From Sphingobacterium populi (lineage in GTDB: Bacteria; Bacteroidota; Bacteroidia; Sphingobacteriales; Sphingobacteriaceae): DNA of 64,000 bases. The number at the start of each line of letters is the position of its first letter. The first letter of the stretch is position 1. The DNA lies in contig NZ_LQXS01000006.1 of NCBI RefSeq assembly GCF_001586775.1, positions 95,819 to 159,818 of the forward strand. Direction: 5' to 3'. Below are positions 18,138 to 26,336 of the stretch, one piece after another. The translations under genes and the position numbers were made by a program. The notes beneath the pieces were generated by a model that was not told the origin of the DNA, made no database searches, and was given only the letters and a program-made list of their open reading frames with translations.

Positions 18138-18367
18138 ATACTTAATTGATCTATAGCGTCTGCGAATCGACGATCCTTTTCTGTTATGGTGTTACCACTG
18201 TCATGAGTAGTCAACCAGATTTCTACTTTATTATATGTATTCTTCCAGGTGGGATGATGGTTGAGTGATTCGGCGATCATGGCGACCTGCGTCATAAAAG
18301 CAAATGCTTGTGAAAAATTAGCAAAGGTAAATTCCTGGTATAACTGATGATCTTGTTCCTTCCACAT
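18134..18367 (-). CDS. 4a-hydroxytetrahydrobiopterin dehydratase (PCD/DCoH)
   Basis: The 77-residue protein carries the pterin carbinolamine dehydratase signature: EFTFANFSQAFAFMTQVA, then NHHPTWKNTYNKVEIWL and TTHDSG followed by TEKDRRFADAID. The two adjacent His and the later His form the active site in this family. It recycles pterin cofactor or removes side products of it; no aromatic amino acid hydroxylase gene is present in this window. The short N-terminus (start at MWKEQ) is usual for Bacteroidota members. It is translationally coupled to the AI-2E transporter gene. Confidence 0.92.
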   Translation of the reverse strand: MWKEQDHQLYQEFTFANFSQAFAFMTQVAMIAESLNHHPTWKNTYNKVEIWLTTHDSGNTITEKDRRFADAIDQLSI

Positions 18368-18434
18368 GATAGTTGTTCTATTAGCACGTTGGATAAACAG
18401 GCTTTCTAGCTGTATTGTTTGTTTAGCTCATCGT

Positions 18435-18995
18435 TTATTGTTGCGTATCGGAATTCAGTACATCTTGAAAACGCGCGAAAGTCTGATTTGCCATATCCAC
18501 ACTACTCGCATAGGTTGACGGGTCGCTACCGACGGTGTTTAGAATGTGAATAAATCTATCCCACATATGGGACGACTGATCACCATATCCAGAGAAAAAA
18601 CTAAATCCTCGACTAATGCCATACTTTTTGAGCATCTGTACGATGTACGGACCACCAAGGATCGAGCCTTCCAAAACGTACAATGCGCTAAGTGCTTCCT
18701 GCACATTTCGGACGGAAGGAACAACTGCGCGTATGTTTTCGTCTACCTGTTCACCTAATGCTTTGATATCGGCACGAATATGCTGAGAATTGCGCCGTTC
18801 GGCGTAATCAGGAAGTACACCTTCATTAATGAATGGCTGAATAGCAAGCTCTACCGATGAAAAATAGGCATAGAACTTCTGCAATATTTTTGCATAATCC
18901 TTTTCGGTTTTGATCGCTTTTAATTGCCTAATCACCACACCTTCTAGCGATTGATGAGCCTCTTTCGTGTGGTCTTTGATGTATTGATTTAACAT
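18435..18995 (-). CDS. Biliverdin-producing heme oxygenase
   Basis: The 186-residue all-helical protein resembles bacterial heme oxygenases: the proximal heme-ligand His is likely H14 in HTKEAHQSLEG, and the LEGSILGG segment (about 110-117) and the FFSGYGD region match the distal helix and C-terminal contacts. The enzyme opens heme to biliverdin, CO and iron. No bacteriophytochrome gene neighbours it, so either iron release from heme or chromophore supply remains possible. It lies 67 bp upstream of the pterin dehydratase gene on the same strand. Confidence 0.85.
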   Translation of the reverse strand: MLNQYIKDHTKEAHQSLEGVVIRQLKAIKTEKDYAKILQKFYAYFSSVELAIQPFINEGVLPDYAERRNSQHIRADIKALGEQVDENIRAVVPSVRNVQEALSALYVLEGSILGGPYIVQMLKKYGISRGFSFFSGYGDQSSHMWDRFIHILNTVGSDPSTYASSVDMANQTFARFQDVLNSDTQQ

Positions 18996-19219
18996 TATTG
19001 CCTTCGTCTTATTTAATCACATGGTTACGACCCAATATAGCGGTTTATCCTCAAAGTTTAAGGAAATTTGCTATCAAAACGGCGTGCCTACTGTGAGATA
19101 ACTTATATTTTGGCTTACTTTTTGCATAATGCTAAAATCAAAGGCAATCTATTCTGCGAAATTGTTAGGATGAAGCAGTAAAATGCCTTTCGGAGATATG
19201 TACAACAAATAATAGATTT
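18996..19219. other. Gap upstream of heme oxygenase, holding the small-protein promoter
   Basis: No ORF is supported here. The right half contains the sigma-54-like element for the 39-residue protein; the left half must hold the heme oxygenase promoter, which I could not place. Confidence 0.5.
19110..19126 (+). promoter_or_regulatory. Sigma-54-like element TTGGC-N8-TTGCA before the 39-residue membrane protein
   Basis: The sequence TTGGCTTACTTTTTGCA has GG and GC separated by exactly ten bases, the strictest sigma-54 requirement, and an intact -12 TTGCA. It is the best match of the series in this window. The predicted leader is about 83 nt. Confidence 0.6.
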
Positions 19220-19339
19220 ATGAATATCAAAAATTCTATCAGTAGACAGCCAAAGGCGATACGCGATATATTGGGAAACATATCCATGCTGGCGCTGATC
19301 ATTTTGCTACTTTTTGTCTTAGAGTATACCGTAAACTAA
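19220..19339 (+). CDS. Small single-pass membrane protein, 39 residues
   Basis: Reading ATG 19220 to TAA 19337-19339 gives 39 residues. A basic N-terminus (MNIKNSISRQPKAIRD) is followed by one hydrophobic helix (about 21-36: ISMLALIILLLFVLEY) and a short polar tail, so the positive-inside rule predicts a cytoplasmic N-terminus. I do not recognise the family. Support for a real gene comes from its frame: a sigma-54-like promoter upstream and a strong terminator right after the stop. It is too short for normal gene calling. Confidence 0.6.
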   Translation: MNIKNSISRQPKAIRDILGNISMLALIILLLFVLEYTVN

Positions 19340-19340
19340 A

Positions 19341-19389
19341 AACGTCCCTTTTGCAGTAAGTTTTCAAATCATACTGCTAAAGGGACGTT
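19341..19389. terminator. Bidirectional terminator after the small membrane protein
   Basis: The arms at 19341-19358 and 19371-19389 pair AACGTCCCTTT with AAAGGGACGTT and GCAGTA with TACTGC, leaving a small bulge. A-rich and T-rich flanks serve both the small gene and the convergent endonuclease-family gene. Confidence 0.85.
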
Positions 19390-19407
19390 AATTTTTAATT
19401 CCTGTTT

Positions 19408-20358
19408 TTACCGAATCGGGATCGTTATTTCAGCTACGACTGGAAAATGATCAGAAGGCAATCTCGCCTTATAATTCTTGAAAGATAGCTCCTTCGGAAA
19501 ATCACCTTTCTTAACATCCTCTTGATCTTCCGCGCTTCGATAGGTATCAAGTAGTACAGCATATTTATTTACTTGAATATCTTTACTTACAAAGATATGA
19601 TCAATGCGGCTATCTGTCCATAAGTTGGGATCGAAAGCGTTAAAAGTACCATTATGCGCATAGCGAATAGCTGCTTGCTCATAGGCATCGAACACGTAAT
19701 CAGATCCCTGTATGATCTGATAAATAGAATTGCTTTGATCGACATTGAAATCTCCTGTCCACAATACATCATCATCGCCCACCACATTACGCATACGCTG
19801 TAATACGAGTTTACAACTTTCTTCGCGTGCTTTTAAACCTACATGATCAAGGTGTAGATTAAAGAACCACACGCGCTTGCCACTAGCTGTATCCTGCAAA
19901 CGTGCCCAAGTACATATTCTTGGTAACGCAGCGTCCCAACCGGTAGAAGGCGTATGAGGTGTTTCGGAAAGCCACATTACTCCCGAATCTAATAGTGAAA
20001 ATCGATCTGACTTAAAGACAATAGGCGCAAACTCCCCGGCCAACTTTCCGTCATCGCGCCCTACGCCGATAAATGTATATTGCGGTAGCTGCTGTTTTAG
20101 GTCTTCGAACTGGTGCGCCAGTACTTCTTGGCAACCTAGGATATCGAAATCATTGTATTTAATTAAAGAACTGATGACAGGCAATCTATTTTGCCAAGCG
20201 TTGCCAGCGTCGCGATCTCCTTTATTGTCATATCGCACGTTATAACTGGCGACTTTCAAGGTGATCGCGTCTTGGGCTTGCGCCGCCATCCCAACTAGCG
20301 TTAGGCAAAGCCCAATGCCTACGGCCTTACATTTCGAATACCACTGTTTGCTTTTCAT
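19408..20358 (-). CDS. Secreted endonuclease/exonuclease/phosphatase family protein
   Basis: The 316-residue protein has a signal peptide ending AAQAQ (about residue 29). The EEP fold motifs follow: SYNVRYDN, the catalytic Glu in LGCQEV, NLHLDHVG with catalytic His, GDFNVDQ, and the terminal SDHFPVVAEI. Metal-dependent phosphodiester or phosphomonoester hydrolysis is expected in the periplasm or outside. Secreted members of this family are often nucleases or sphingomyelinase/phosphatase-like. It is 9 bp after the GH92 gene and surely co-transcribed, which points to a nutrient-scavenging role. Confidence 0.9.
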   Translation of the reverse strand: MKSKQWYSKCKAVGIGLCLTLVGMAAQAQDAITLKVASYNVRYDNKGDRDAGNAWQNRLPVISSLIKYNDFDILGCQEVLAHQFEDLKQQLPQYTFIGVGRDDGKLAGEFAPIVFKSDRFSLLDSGVMWLSETPHTPSTGWDAALPRICTWARLQDTASGKRVWFFNLHLDHVGLKAREESCKLVLQRMRNVVGDDDVLWTGDFNVDQSNSIYQIIQGSDYVFDAYEQAAIRYAHNGTFNAFDPNLWTDSRIDHIFVSKDIQVNKYAVLLDTYRSAEDQEDVKKGDFPKELSFKNYKARLPSDHFPVVAEITIPIR

Positions 20359-20367
20359 GCTGATCTA

Positions 20368-22683
20368 TTATTTTTTAAGTTCATTAGTGAAAGAATATGG
20401 TGCATCTTCCTTCGTTGTACCACGTTGTTTATTAGGAGTAGGTGCCATATCAAAGCGCAACTGTGCTCCCTTCTGCAAGGTAGGAATATCCAAGTAGTTC
20501 TTGGTATACTTCTTCCCATTTACCTTCAAGCTGTTCACATATACATTTTCCTTTTGTTGGTTGGCTGCCGTGATCACGACCTTTTTACCATTTTCTAGAT
20601 GTAAAGTAACTTTTTTGAACTGAGGCGATCCTAGTGCGTACTGATTAGTACCAGGCGCCACCGGATAAAATCCTAAAGATGAATAAACGTACCACGCTGA
20701 TGTCTGTCCATTATCCTCATCACCACAATAGCCATCTGGCGTTGGCAAGTACAAGCGATCCATGATCTCGCGTACCCAATACTGTGTTTTCCACGGCGCT
20801 GCACTGTAATTATAAAGGTATGGCATATGCTGAATCGGTTGGTTACCATGTGCATATTGACCCATATTCATGATCTGCATCTCGCGCATTTCGTGGATCA
20901 TGCTACGACTGTTCATTCCTTCATAACTTGGGATCACAAAAACTGTATCAAGCATCGCTGTGAACTCATGATTGCCACCCATCAAATCAATTAACCCCTG
21001 AGGATCATGAAATACACAGAAACTCCAATGCCAAGCATTACCTTCCGTGTAATCTCTTGACCAGCCGCTTGGATCAAACGGTGATCGAAATGTGCCATCA
21101 GTACTGCGCGCACGCATTAATTTTGTCGAGGGGTCGTACAGGTTTTTATAATTCATTGCACGAGCTTTGTACACCGCTAGCTCGTCTTCGGACTTGCCCA
21201 AGGATTTTCCAAATTGGTAGATAGACCAGTCATTAAATGCATATTCTAATGTTCTGGCCACATTTTGAGTGATTTTGCTATCCGTCGGAATATAACCCAA
21301 TTCGTTGTAAAACGTATATCCTGCTCTGCCTGTAGATGAGTTTGTAGGATGCACGTTGTTAGCTCCATGTTTTACAGCTTCCCACAGCGTATTGTAATCG
21401 TATTCTCTCAAGCCGGTCATATATGCATCTGCTACCACAGATGCAGAGTTGTTACCAATCATAGATGCCCTATGCCCTGGACTTGCCCATTCGGGCAGAA
21501 AGCCGCTTTCATTATATGCATTGACTAAGCCTTGCTGCATCTGCGTATTCATCGACGGATAAAGCAAATTTAACAAGGGAAATAAGCTCCGAAATGTATC
21601 CCAAAAACCAGTATCCGTAAATAAAGGACCTGGCAATACTTGTCCATTATAAGGACTGTAATGCCATTGCTTGCCTTCAGCGTCCCATTCCGAAAAATCC
21701 CTCGGGAAAAGTGTAGAGCGGTATAAGCACGAATAAAAAGTACGCAACAAATCCTGCCGATCATCTTCAATCTCCACTCTTCCCAGAACCTCGTTCCAAC
21801 GATCACGACCCGCTTGGGCGATCGATTCGAAATCGTGATCCTTTACCTCTTTTAGATTGATCGCGGCTTGGTCAAAACTGATGAATGACGAAGCGACTTT
21901 AGCAATAACCTCTTCGCCGCGTTTCGTTTTGAAGCCTATAATGGCCCCTGCATGATCGGTAGTGGTGGCATCTTTATTGGCTAGCAATTGCCCATTTTCT
22001 ACAATCTGTGTGTAAGTAAAGGGTTTATCAAATACAATGATGAAGTAGTTTTTAAAATTTTCGGCTACGCCGCCACTATTGCGTGTTGTGTAGCCTTTAA
22101 TCATACGTTGCTCTGGCAAAATCTCTACGTGAGATCCTTTATCAAAAGCATCTATCACGACATAAGCACTATCAGTTTCTGGATAGGTTATTCGGAAGAT
22201 AGCACCGCGTTCGCTGGGTGTTAGTTCGGTCGTAACATCATGATCGGCTAGATATACGCTGTAATAGTAGGGTTTGGCGACCTCGGTTTTGTGCGAAAAC
22301 CAACTTGCGCGTGCATCTTGATCAAAAACAGGTTGCCCAGTGATGGGCATCAGTGAAAATTGACCATAATCATTATTCCATGGGCTGGGTTGATGTGTTT
22401 GCTTGAAACCTTTGATTTTATCGGCTGTGTAGGTGTAGGTCCAACCGTTACCCATGTCGCCAGTCTGAGGTGTCCAAAAGTTCATTCCCCATGGTCTGGC
22501 AATAGCGGGATAAGTATTTCCATTGGAAAGCTCATATTTAGACATCGTCCCTATAATAGGATCGGCAAAATCAACAGGTTCAAAAGATTTTGATTTTTTG
22601 CTCTGTGCAAATCCTGAACTTATGGACACGAGAGTAAACAGACAAATTAGAACATTTTTTAACCAGAAATTGTATTTCATCAT
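20368..22683 (-). CDS. GH92 family alpha-mannosidase, secreted
   Basis: The 771-residue protein starts with a signal peptide (cleavage near SSGFAQ) and shows GH92 features: GNTYPAIARPWGMNFWTPQ, GFKQTHQPSPWNNDYG, EGNAWHWSF, and the C-terminal GYCGDEDNGQTSAWYVYS and GFYPVAPGTNQYALGSP blocks. GH92 enzymes are Ca-dependent exo-alpha-mannosidases, mostly alpha-1,2, that trim N-glycans or yeast mannan. The usual GNEP motif reads GNQPIQHM here, as in a sizeable GH92 subclade. No SusC/SusD pair is adjacent, so it is not part of a complete polysaccharide utilisation locus in this window. Confidence 0.93.
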   Translation of the reverse strand: MMKYNFWLKNVLICLFTLVSISSGFAQSKKSKSFEPVDFADPIIGTMSKYELSNGNTYPAIARPWGMNFWTPQTGDMGNGWTYTYTADKIKGFKQTHQPSPWNNDYGQFSLMPITGQPVFDQDARASWFSHKTEVAKPYYYSVYLADHDVTTELTPSERGAIFRITYPETDSAYVVIDAFDKGSHVEILPEQRMIKGYTTRNSGGVAENFKNYFIIVFDKPFTYTQIVENGQLLANKDATTTDHAGAIIGFKTKRGEEVIAKVASSFISFDQAAINLKEVKDHDFESIAQAGRDRWNEVLGRVEIEDDRQDLLRTFYSCLYRSTLFPRDFSEWDAEGKQWHYSPYNGQVLPGPLFTDTGFWDTFRSLFPLLNLLYPSMNTQMQQGLVNAYNESGFLPEWASPGHRASMIGNNSASVVADAYMTGLREYDYNTLWEAVKHGANNVHPTNSSTGRAGYTFYNELGYIPTDSKITQNVARTLEYAFNDWSIYQFGKSLGKSEDELAVYKARAMNYKNLYDPSTKLMRARSTDGTFRSPFDPSGWSRDYTEGNAWHWSFCVFHDPQGLIDLMGGNHEFTAMLDTVFVIPSYEGMNSRSMIHEMREMQIMNMGQYAHGNQPIQHMPYLYNYSAAPWKTQYWVREIMDRLYLPTPDGYCGDEDNGQTSAWYVYSSLGFYPVAPGTNQYALGSPQFKKVTLHLENGKKVVITAANQQKENVYVNSLKVNGKKYTKNYLDIPTLQKGAQLRFDMAPTPNKQRGTTKEDAPYSFTNELKK

Positions 22684-23019
22684 AATAGATTTTAGGCAAT
22701 AAGCCTCAGTTAGCTAACACGTTTTAGCAATAATAATGAATATACTGCAATTTGTAGGAATTATGCTAATATATTGACGAGCATGTAATAGGGATTTTAC
22801 ACTTATTGCTCGCGATAGCGAATCTATATAGTGCGCAATAGCTACGCATTGTGCTATGGGGTTTTGAAAAGTTACTTATTAGTAATACATGCTGTGAAAA
22901 AGTTATGCTTATAAAAGCCCATGCATCAAAAGCCACATCGTTAAACTAAGCTAAGATATTTGCAATTGACCTAATGGTCGCAAAAAATATAATGAATTAC
23001 AGGAAAGTGCTGGCTAAAA
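22684..23019. other. Gap between the GH92 gene and ribH
   Basis: No ORF or RNA is supported in these 336 bp. A weak hairpin (GCGCAAT / ATTGTGC, 22833-22854) pairs best on the + strand, where no gene ends, so its role is unclear. The right part must hold the GH92-operon promoter, but no clear box is seen. Confidence 0.5.
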
Positions 23020-23508
23020 TTAAAAGCGACGGCTGATGTGCGCCATTTGTATAGCCGTGACTGCAGCCTCTTCGCCTTTATTGCCATGTTTACCACCTGC
23101 TCTATCTAAGGCTTGCTGTTCATTGTCGGTAGTTAGTACACCAAAAATTGCGGGTTTATTGTATTTGATACCAACGTTGGCAACTCCATCGGCAACGGCG
23201 TTGCATATAAAGTCAAAATGTTTAGTTTCTCCTTGAATCACACATCCCAGACAAATTACTGCATCGAAACCGTCATTACGCAATGCGATATCAGCACCAG
23301 AAATGAGCTCGAAACTACCAGGAACGGGGATAACTTCGATATCTTGTTCTACAACGCCATGCGCCAATAATTTATCTACTGCGCCAGATAACAAAGCACC
23401 AGTAATACGCGCGTTCCACTGTGCCACCACGATTGCAATACGAAAACCTGCGGCATTTTCTACTGTTAGATGAGAAAAATCGGATAAATTTTTAAGACTG
23501 CTTGACAT
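23020..23508 (-). CDS. ribH: 6,7-dimethyl-8-ribityllumazine synthase
   Basis: It condenses 5-amino-6-ribitylaminouracil with dihydroxybutanone phosphate, the penultimate step of riboflavin synthesis. The 162-residue length is normal. Signature segments are AQWNARITGALLSGA near the N-terminus, VPGSFEL, and GCVIQGETKHFDFICNAVADG with the catalytic His, and the C-terminal GNKGEEAA. The other rib genes are absent here. It sits 66 bp downstream of the TPR gene on the same strand, with a terminator-like hairpin in between. Confidence 0.96.
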   Translation of the reverse strand: MSSSLKNLSDFSHLTVENAAGFRIAIVVAQWNARITGALLSGAVDKLLAHGVVEQDIEVIPVPGSFELISGADIALRNDGFDAVICLGCVIQGETKHFDFICNAVADGVANVGIKYNKPAIFGVLTTDNEQQALDRAGGKHGNKGEEAAVTAIQMAHISRRF

Positions 23509-23523
23509 AGCAACAAATATACG

Positions 23524-23549
23524 AAAAAGGGCTACTTTTCAGTAGCCCT
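23524..23549 (-). terminator. Terminator or attenuator between the TPR gene and ribH
   Basis: A 7-bp GC-rich stem (GGGCTAC / GTAGCCC) with a 6-base loop is followed on the minus strand by a T-run, only about 15 bp before the ribH start. It would end the TPR transcript or let part of it read into ribH. Confidence 0.75.
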
Positions 23550-23574
23550 ATATATCATTTGCCTTCGCGAAAAT

Positions 23575-24246
23575 TTATTTTTTCGCTTGTACACGCGCTA
23601 TATGTCCTTCAACACCCGATGCTTCATTACTTTCTGGAAAATCTTGAAGAATCTTTTCGTAGGTCGATTCTGCGCCTTTGAAATCATTTTGTACTTCGTA
23701 TACTAATGCAAGCTTTTTCAAGAACAAAGGTGTGGTATAGGAGTTGGTTGATTTCTCCGCTGCTTTTTTGTAGAATTTAGCTGCCTTATCATATATTTTC
23801 TCTTCTGAGTACGCATCTCCTAAAAGACCTATTATCAATGGATCGAGCACTTCGCTTCCTGTCTCATTGTATCTTTCTAGATGAGTAATCGCTTCTTTGA
23901 AGTTTCGCTGCTTTAAATATAATCCTCCTAAATAAGCGTTAGCCATATTTGCGGAAGTTGTATTTGAATATTCATCTGCTATCTCTTTCAACCCGATCAG
24001 CGAACCATCTCCTGCGATCGCCTTTTGTTGCAAGGAATCAATCGTTGCATATTGCTCAGCTTTGAACATCAAGCTAGCTGCTTTTTCTGCTCTTGGTTTC
24101 AAATACAAGTATTGATAACCCACATACAGTACGATTAACGCTGCAATACCGGCTACAATAAATACGAGACTTTTAGAGTTGTTTTGTATAAAAGATCCCT
24201 TGTTCAATGGGCTCTTTTCTGTATTCTTAATTTCATTCGTTGACAT
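23575..24246 (-). CDS. Membrane-anchored tetratricopeptide repeat protein
   Basis: The 223-residue protein has one transmembrane segment near residues 28-47 (SLVFIVAGIAALIVLYVGYQYLYL) after a short polar N-terminus, then TPR-like helices (for example NAYLGGLYLKQRNFKEAITHLERY and LKKLALVYEVQNDFKGAESTYEKIL). The layout resembles YfgM-type single-pass TPR proteins that assist secretion or stress responses, but the specific partner is unknown. It precedes ribH on the same strand. The next upstream gene, the polysaccharide epimerase/dehydratase, is also on the minus strand across an 80-bp gap. Confidence 0.83.
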   Translation of the reverse strand: MSTNEIKNTEKSPLNKGSFIQNNSKSLVFIVAGIAALIVLYVGYQYLYLKPRAEKAASLMFKAEQYATIDSLQQKAIAGDGSLIGLKEIADEYSNTTSANMANAYLGGLYLKQRNFKEAITHLERYNETGSEVLDPLIIGLLGDAYSEEKIYDKAAKFYKKAAEKSTNSYTTPLFLKKLALVYEVQNDFKGAESTYEKILQDFPESNEASGVEGHIARVQAKK

Positions 24247-24326
24247 CAGTTCATACTATTTTGGAACGCAAAAATACACTTTTCAAAGTTACATGCAACA
24301 AAATCGGCTATAATTTGCAAACTTAT

Positions 24327-26255
24327 TTAACCCAGTACATTATCTTGCTGCTCTTTATCGAGCTGCTCATATACAGAGTTTTGGCTAATAAATTCAGGAA
24401 CGATAGCTTTCATTTGTCTTACTACTTCGGTTTCATTCTGCGTTTGCAGTTTTTCGAAAAGTATTTGGAGTGATTTTTCTACTACATTAATATCATTCTC
24501 TCGCACTTGGGCAATCATGATTTTGCTATGATGCGTTGGCAAGGTATTTTCAAGATCGTTGAGCAACTCTTCGTATAGTTTCTCTCCCGGCCTCAATCCG
24601 GTGAATTTTATATCAATTTCTTTGTAAGGTACTCGGCCAGAAAGTTTAATCATCTTCTCAGCAAGATTTACAATCTTAACAGATTTGCCCATATCAAAAA
24701 CAAATATCTCACCTCCGGCACCCATATTTCCGGCCTCGATCACAAGCTGACATGCTTCTGGTATGGTCATAAAATAGCGCGTAATATCGGGATGCGTCAC
24801 CGTAACGGGTCCTCCGCGCTCAATCTGATCCCTAAATCGAGGTATAACCGACCCGTTGGATCCGAGCACATTTCCAAACCTTGTCGTGATAAAACGCGTT
24901 CGTTGATCTTGCTTCGATTCGGCTAGCTTTTTATCCAATGTCTGCACGTATATTTCTGCAATACGTTTTGTCGTCCCCATTACGTTGGTCGGGTTTACCG
25001 CCTTGTCGGTAGAAACAAAAACAAATTTTTGCACTTCATATTCTACAGATAAATTGGCCAAATTATATGTACCGATAACATTAGTCCGAACACCTTCAAT
25101 TGGATGACTTTCCACCAATGGCACATGTTTGTACGCGGCTGCATGGTACACCACATGAGGTCTAAAAATCTCAAATAGCGCTCGCATCCGATGTATATCG
25201 CGCACATCACCGATATATGTATGATATACTTGGTCTTTATACAAATCTTGCAAATCTAACTGCAGATTATGCAGTGGCGACTCCGCTTGGTCGCAAAGAA
25301 CGATCATCTGCGGCTCAAACTTCCCAAGTTGCTTAGCAATCTCACTACCAATCGATCCTGCCGCACCGGTCACCAGCACTCGCTTGCCTTTTAACTGGTG
25401 TAAGATATTTTCATTCGAGATCTGTATTGGTTTACGTTCGAGCAAATCTTCAATTTTGACTTTTTGAATCTGCTTAACCAAAAGATCTCCATTCATAATG
25501 CGATCGATCGGTGGCAAGGTCAATACATTCACGCTATGCTCAAGGCAAACGTCTACTGTTCTTTGTTTCGTTTCTACACCTATCTTGTGCGAAGCAAATA
25601 TGAGTTCATCGATTTGATACTTATGAATCATTTTACTCAAATCACTTGATTGATATATCTTAATGCCATCAATCGATTTGCCAACCTTTTTATCATCATC
25701 ATCGATGTAGGCTACAATGAGTTTTTCAGCATGGACATCATGGTCGAATGTCCTTTTTACGGCCAAGCCCAAATCGCCCGCGCCATATATCACAATATTC
25801 TTAACTTTTCGTTTCGCTAATTTGGTGTATTGGAAGAAGATCTTAATACAGGCACGATATATCGTAAGCCCTGTAAACAAAAACAACCCATAAAGTATCA
25901 CTAAAGTAATTGGAAGAACCGCGTACCGATCAAGTACTACCGCCCAAAGAAACTTAGTTACTAAAATTATAATAACGCTGAAAAGTACCGAAGATAGGAT
26001 ACGAATAGAATCCGTCGCGCTGGTATAACGAACAATACCCGAATACAACTTGAAGTAATAAAAGGACACAGCCGCAGCTCCCATCATCAAAAAAGCTTCC
26101 CAAAACACAACGACATGCGTCATCTGCCCAACTTGAAAAGCACTATATACCAAATAACTAAGGAAAAATGCAATGACCGCAACGGCCATATCAAAGAGGA
26201 AAATGATCCACCTAGGAACGATCCTAAAATGTTTGAATGGATTGAAACTTGGCAT
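24327..26255 (-). CDS. Polysaccharide biosynthesis nucleoside-diphosphate-sugar epimerase/dehydratase (CapD/PglF/WbpM type)
   Basis: This 642-residue membrane protein has four N-terminal transmembrane helices (within about 1-125). A first Rossmann domain with VIYGAGDLGLAVKR follows (near 155), then a large SDR catalytic domain with VLVTGAAGSIGSE (near 300), the TDKAVNPTNVMGTTKR block and YFMTIPEAC. Homologues convert UDP-GlcNAc to the 4-keto-6-deoxy sugar (4,6-dehydratase), an early step toward capsule, O-antigen or glycoprotein sugars. A single such gene without glycosyltransferase neighbours is common in Bacteroidota. It is likely a housekeeping glycan enzyme here. Confidence 0.9.
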   Translation of the reverse strand: MPSFNPFKHFRIVPRWIIFLFDMAVAVIAFFLSYLVYSAFQVGQMTHVVVFWEAFLMMGAAAVSFYYFKLYSGIVRYTSATDSIRILSSVLFSVIIILVTKFLWAVVLDRYAVLPITLVILYGLFLFTGLTIYRACIKIFFQYTKLAKRKVKNIVIYGAGDLGLAVKRTFDHDVHAEKLIVAYIDDDDKKVGKSIDGIKIYQSSDLSKMIHKYQIDELIFASHKIGVETKQRTVDVCLEHSVNVLTLPPIDRIMNGDLLVKQIQKVKIEDLLERKPIQISNENILHQLKGKRVLVTGAAGSIGSEIAKQLGKFEPQMIVLCDQAESPLHNLQLDLQDLYKDQVYHTYIGDVRDIHRMRALFEIFRPHVVYHAAAYKHVPLVESHPIEGVRTNVIGTYNLANLSVEYEVQKFVFVSTDKAVNPTNVMGTTKRIAEIYVQTLDKKLAESKQDQRTRFITTRFGNVLGSNGSVIPRFRDQIERGGPVTVTHPDITRYFMTIPEACQLVIEAGNMGAGGEIFVFDMGKSVKIVNLAEKMIKLSGRVPYKEIDIKFTGLRPGEKLYEELLNDLENTLPTHHSKIMIAQVRENDINVVEKSLQILFEKLQTQNETEVVRQMKAIVPEFISQNSVYEQLDKEQQDNVLG

Positions 26256-26336
26256 ATACCCTACTTATCTTGTCTACGATTGATTGCCAAGTTACTTATT
26301 TATTCCTATTTTTAATGATATTAACAAGGGAAAAAA

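Noticed and set aside
19408..22683. GH92 plus endonuclease-family gene as a complete polysaccharide utilisation locus
   Set aside because: There is no SusC/SusD pair or dedicated regulator nearby.
22828..22857. Hairpin in the GH92-ribH gap as a terminator
   Set aside because: It pairs best on the + strand, where no gene ends, and no T-run follows.
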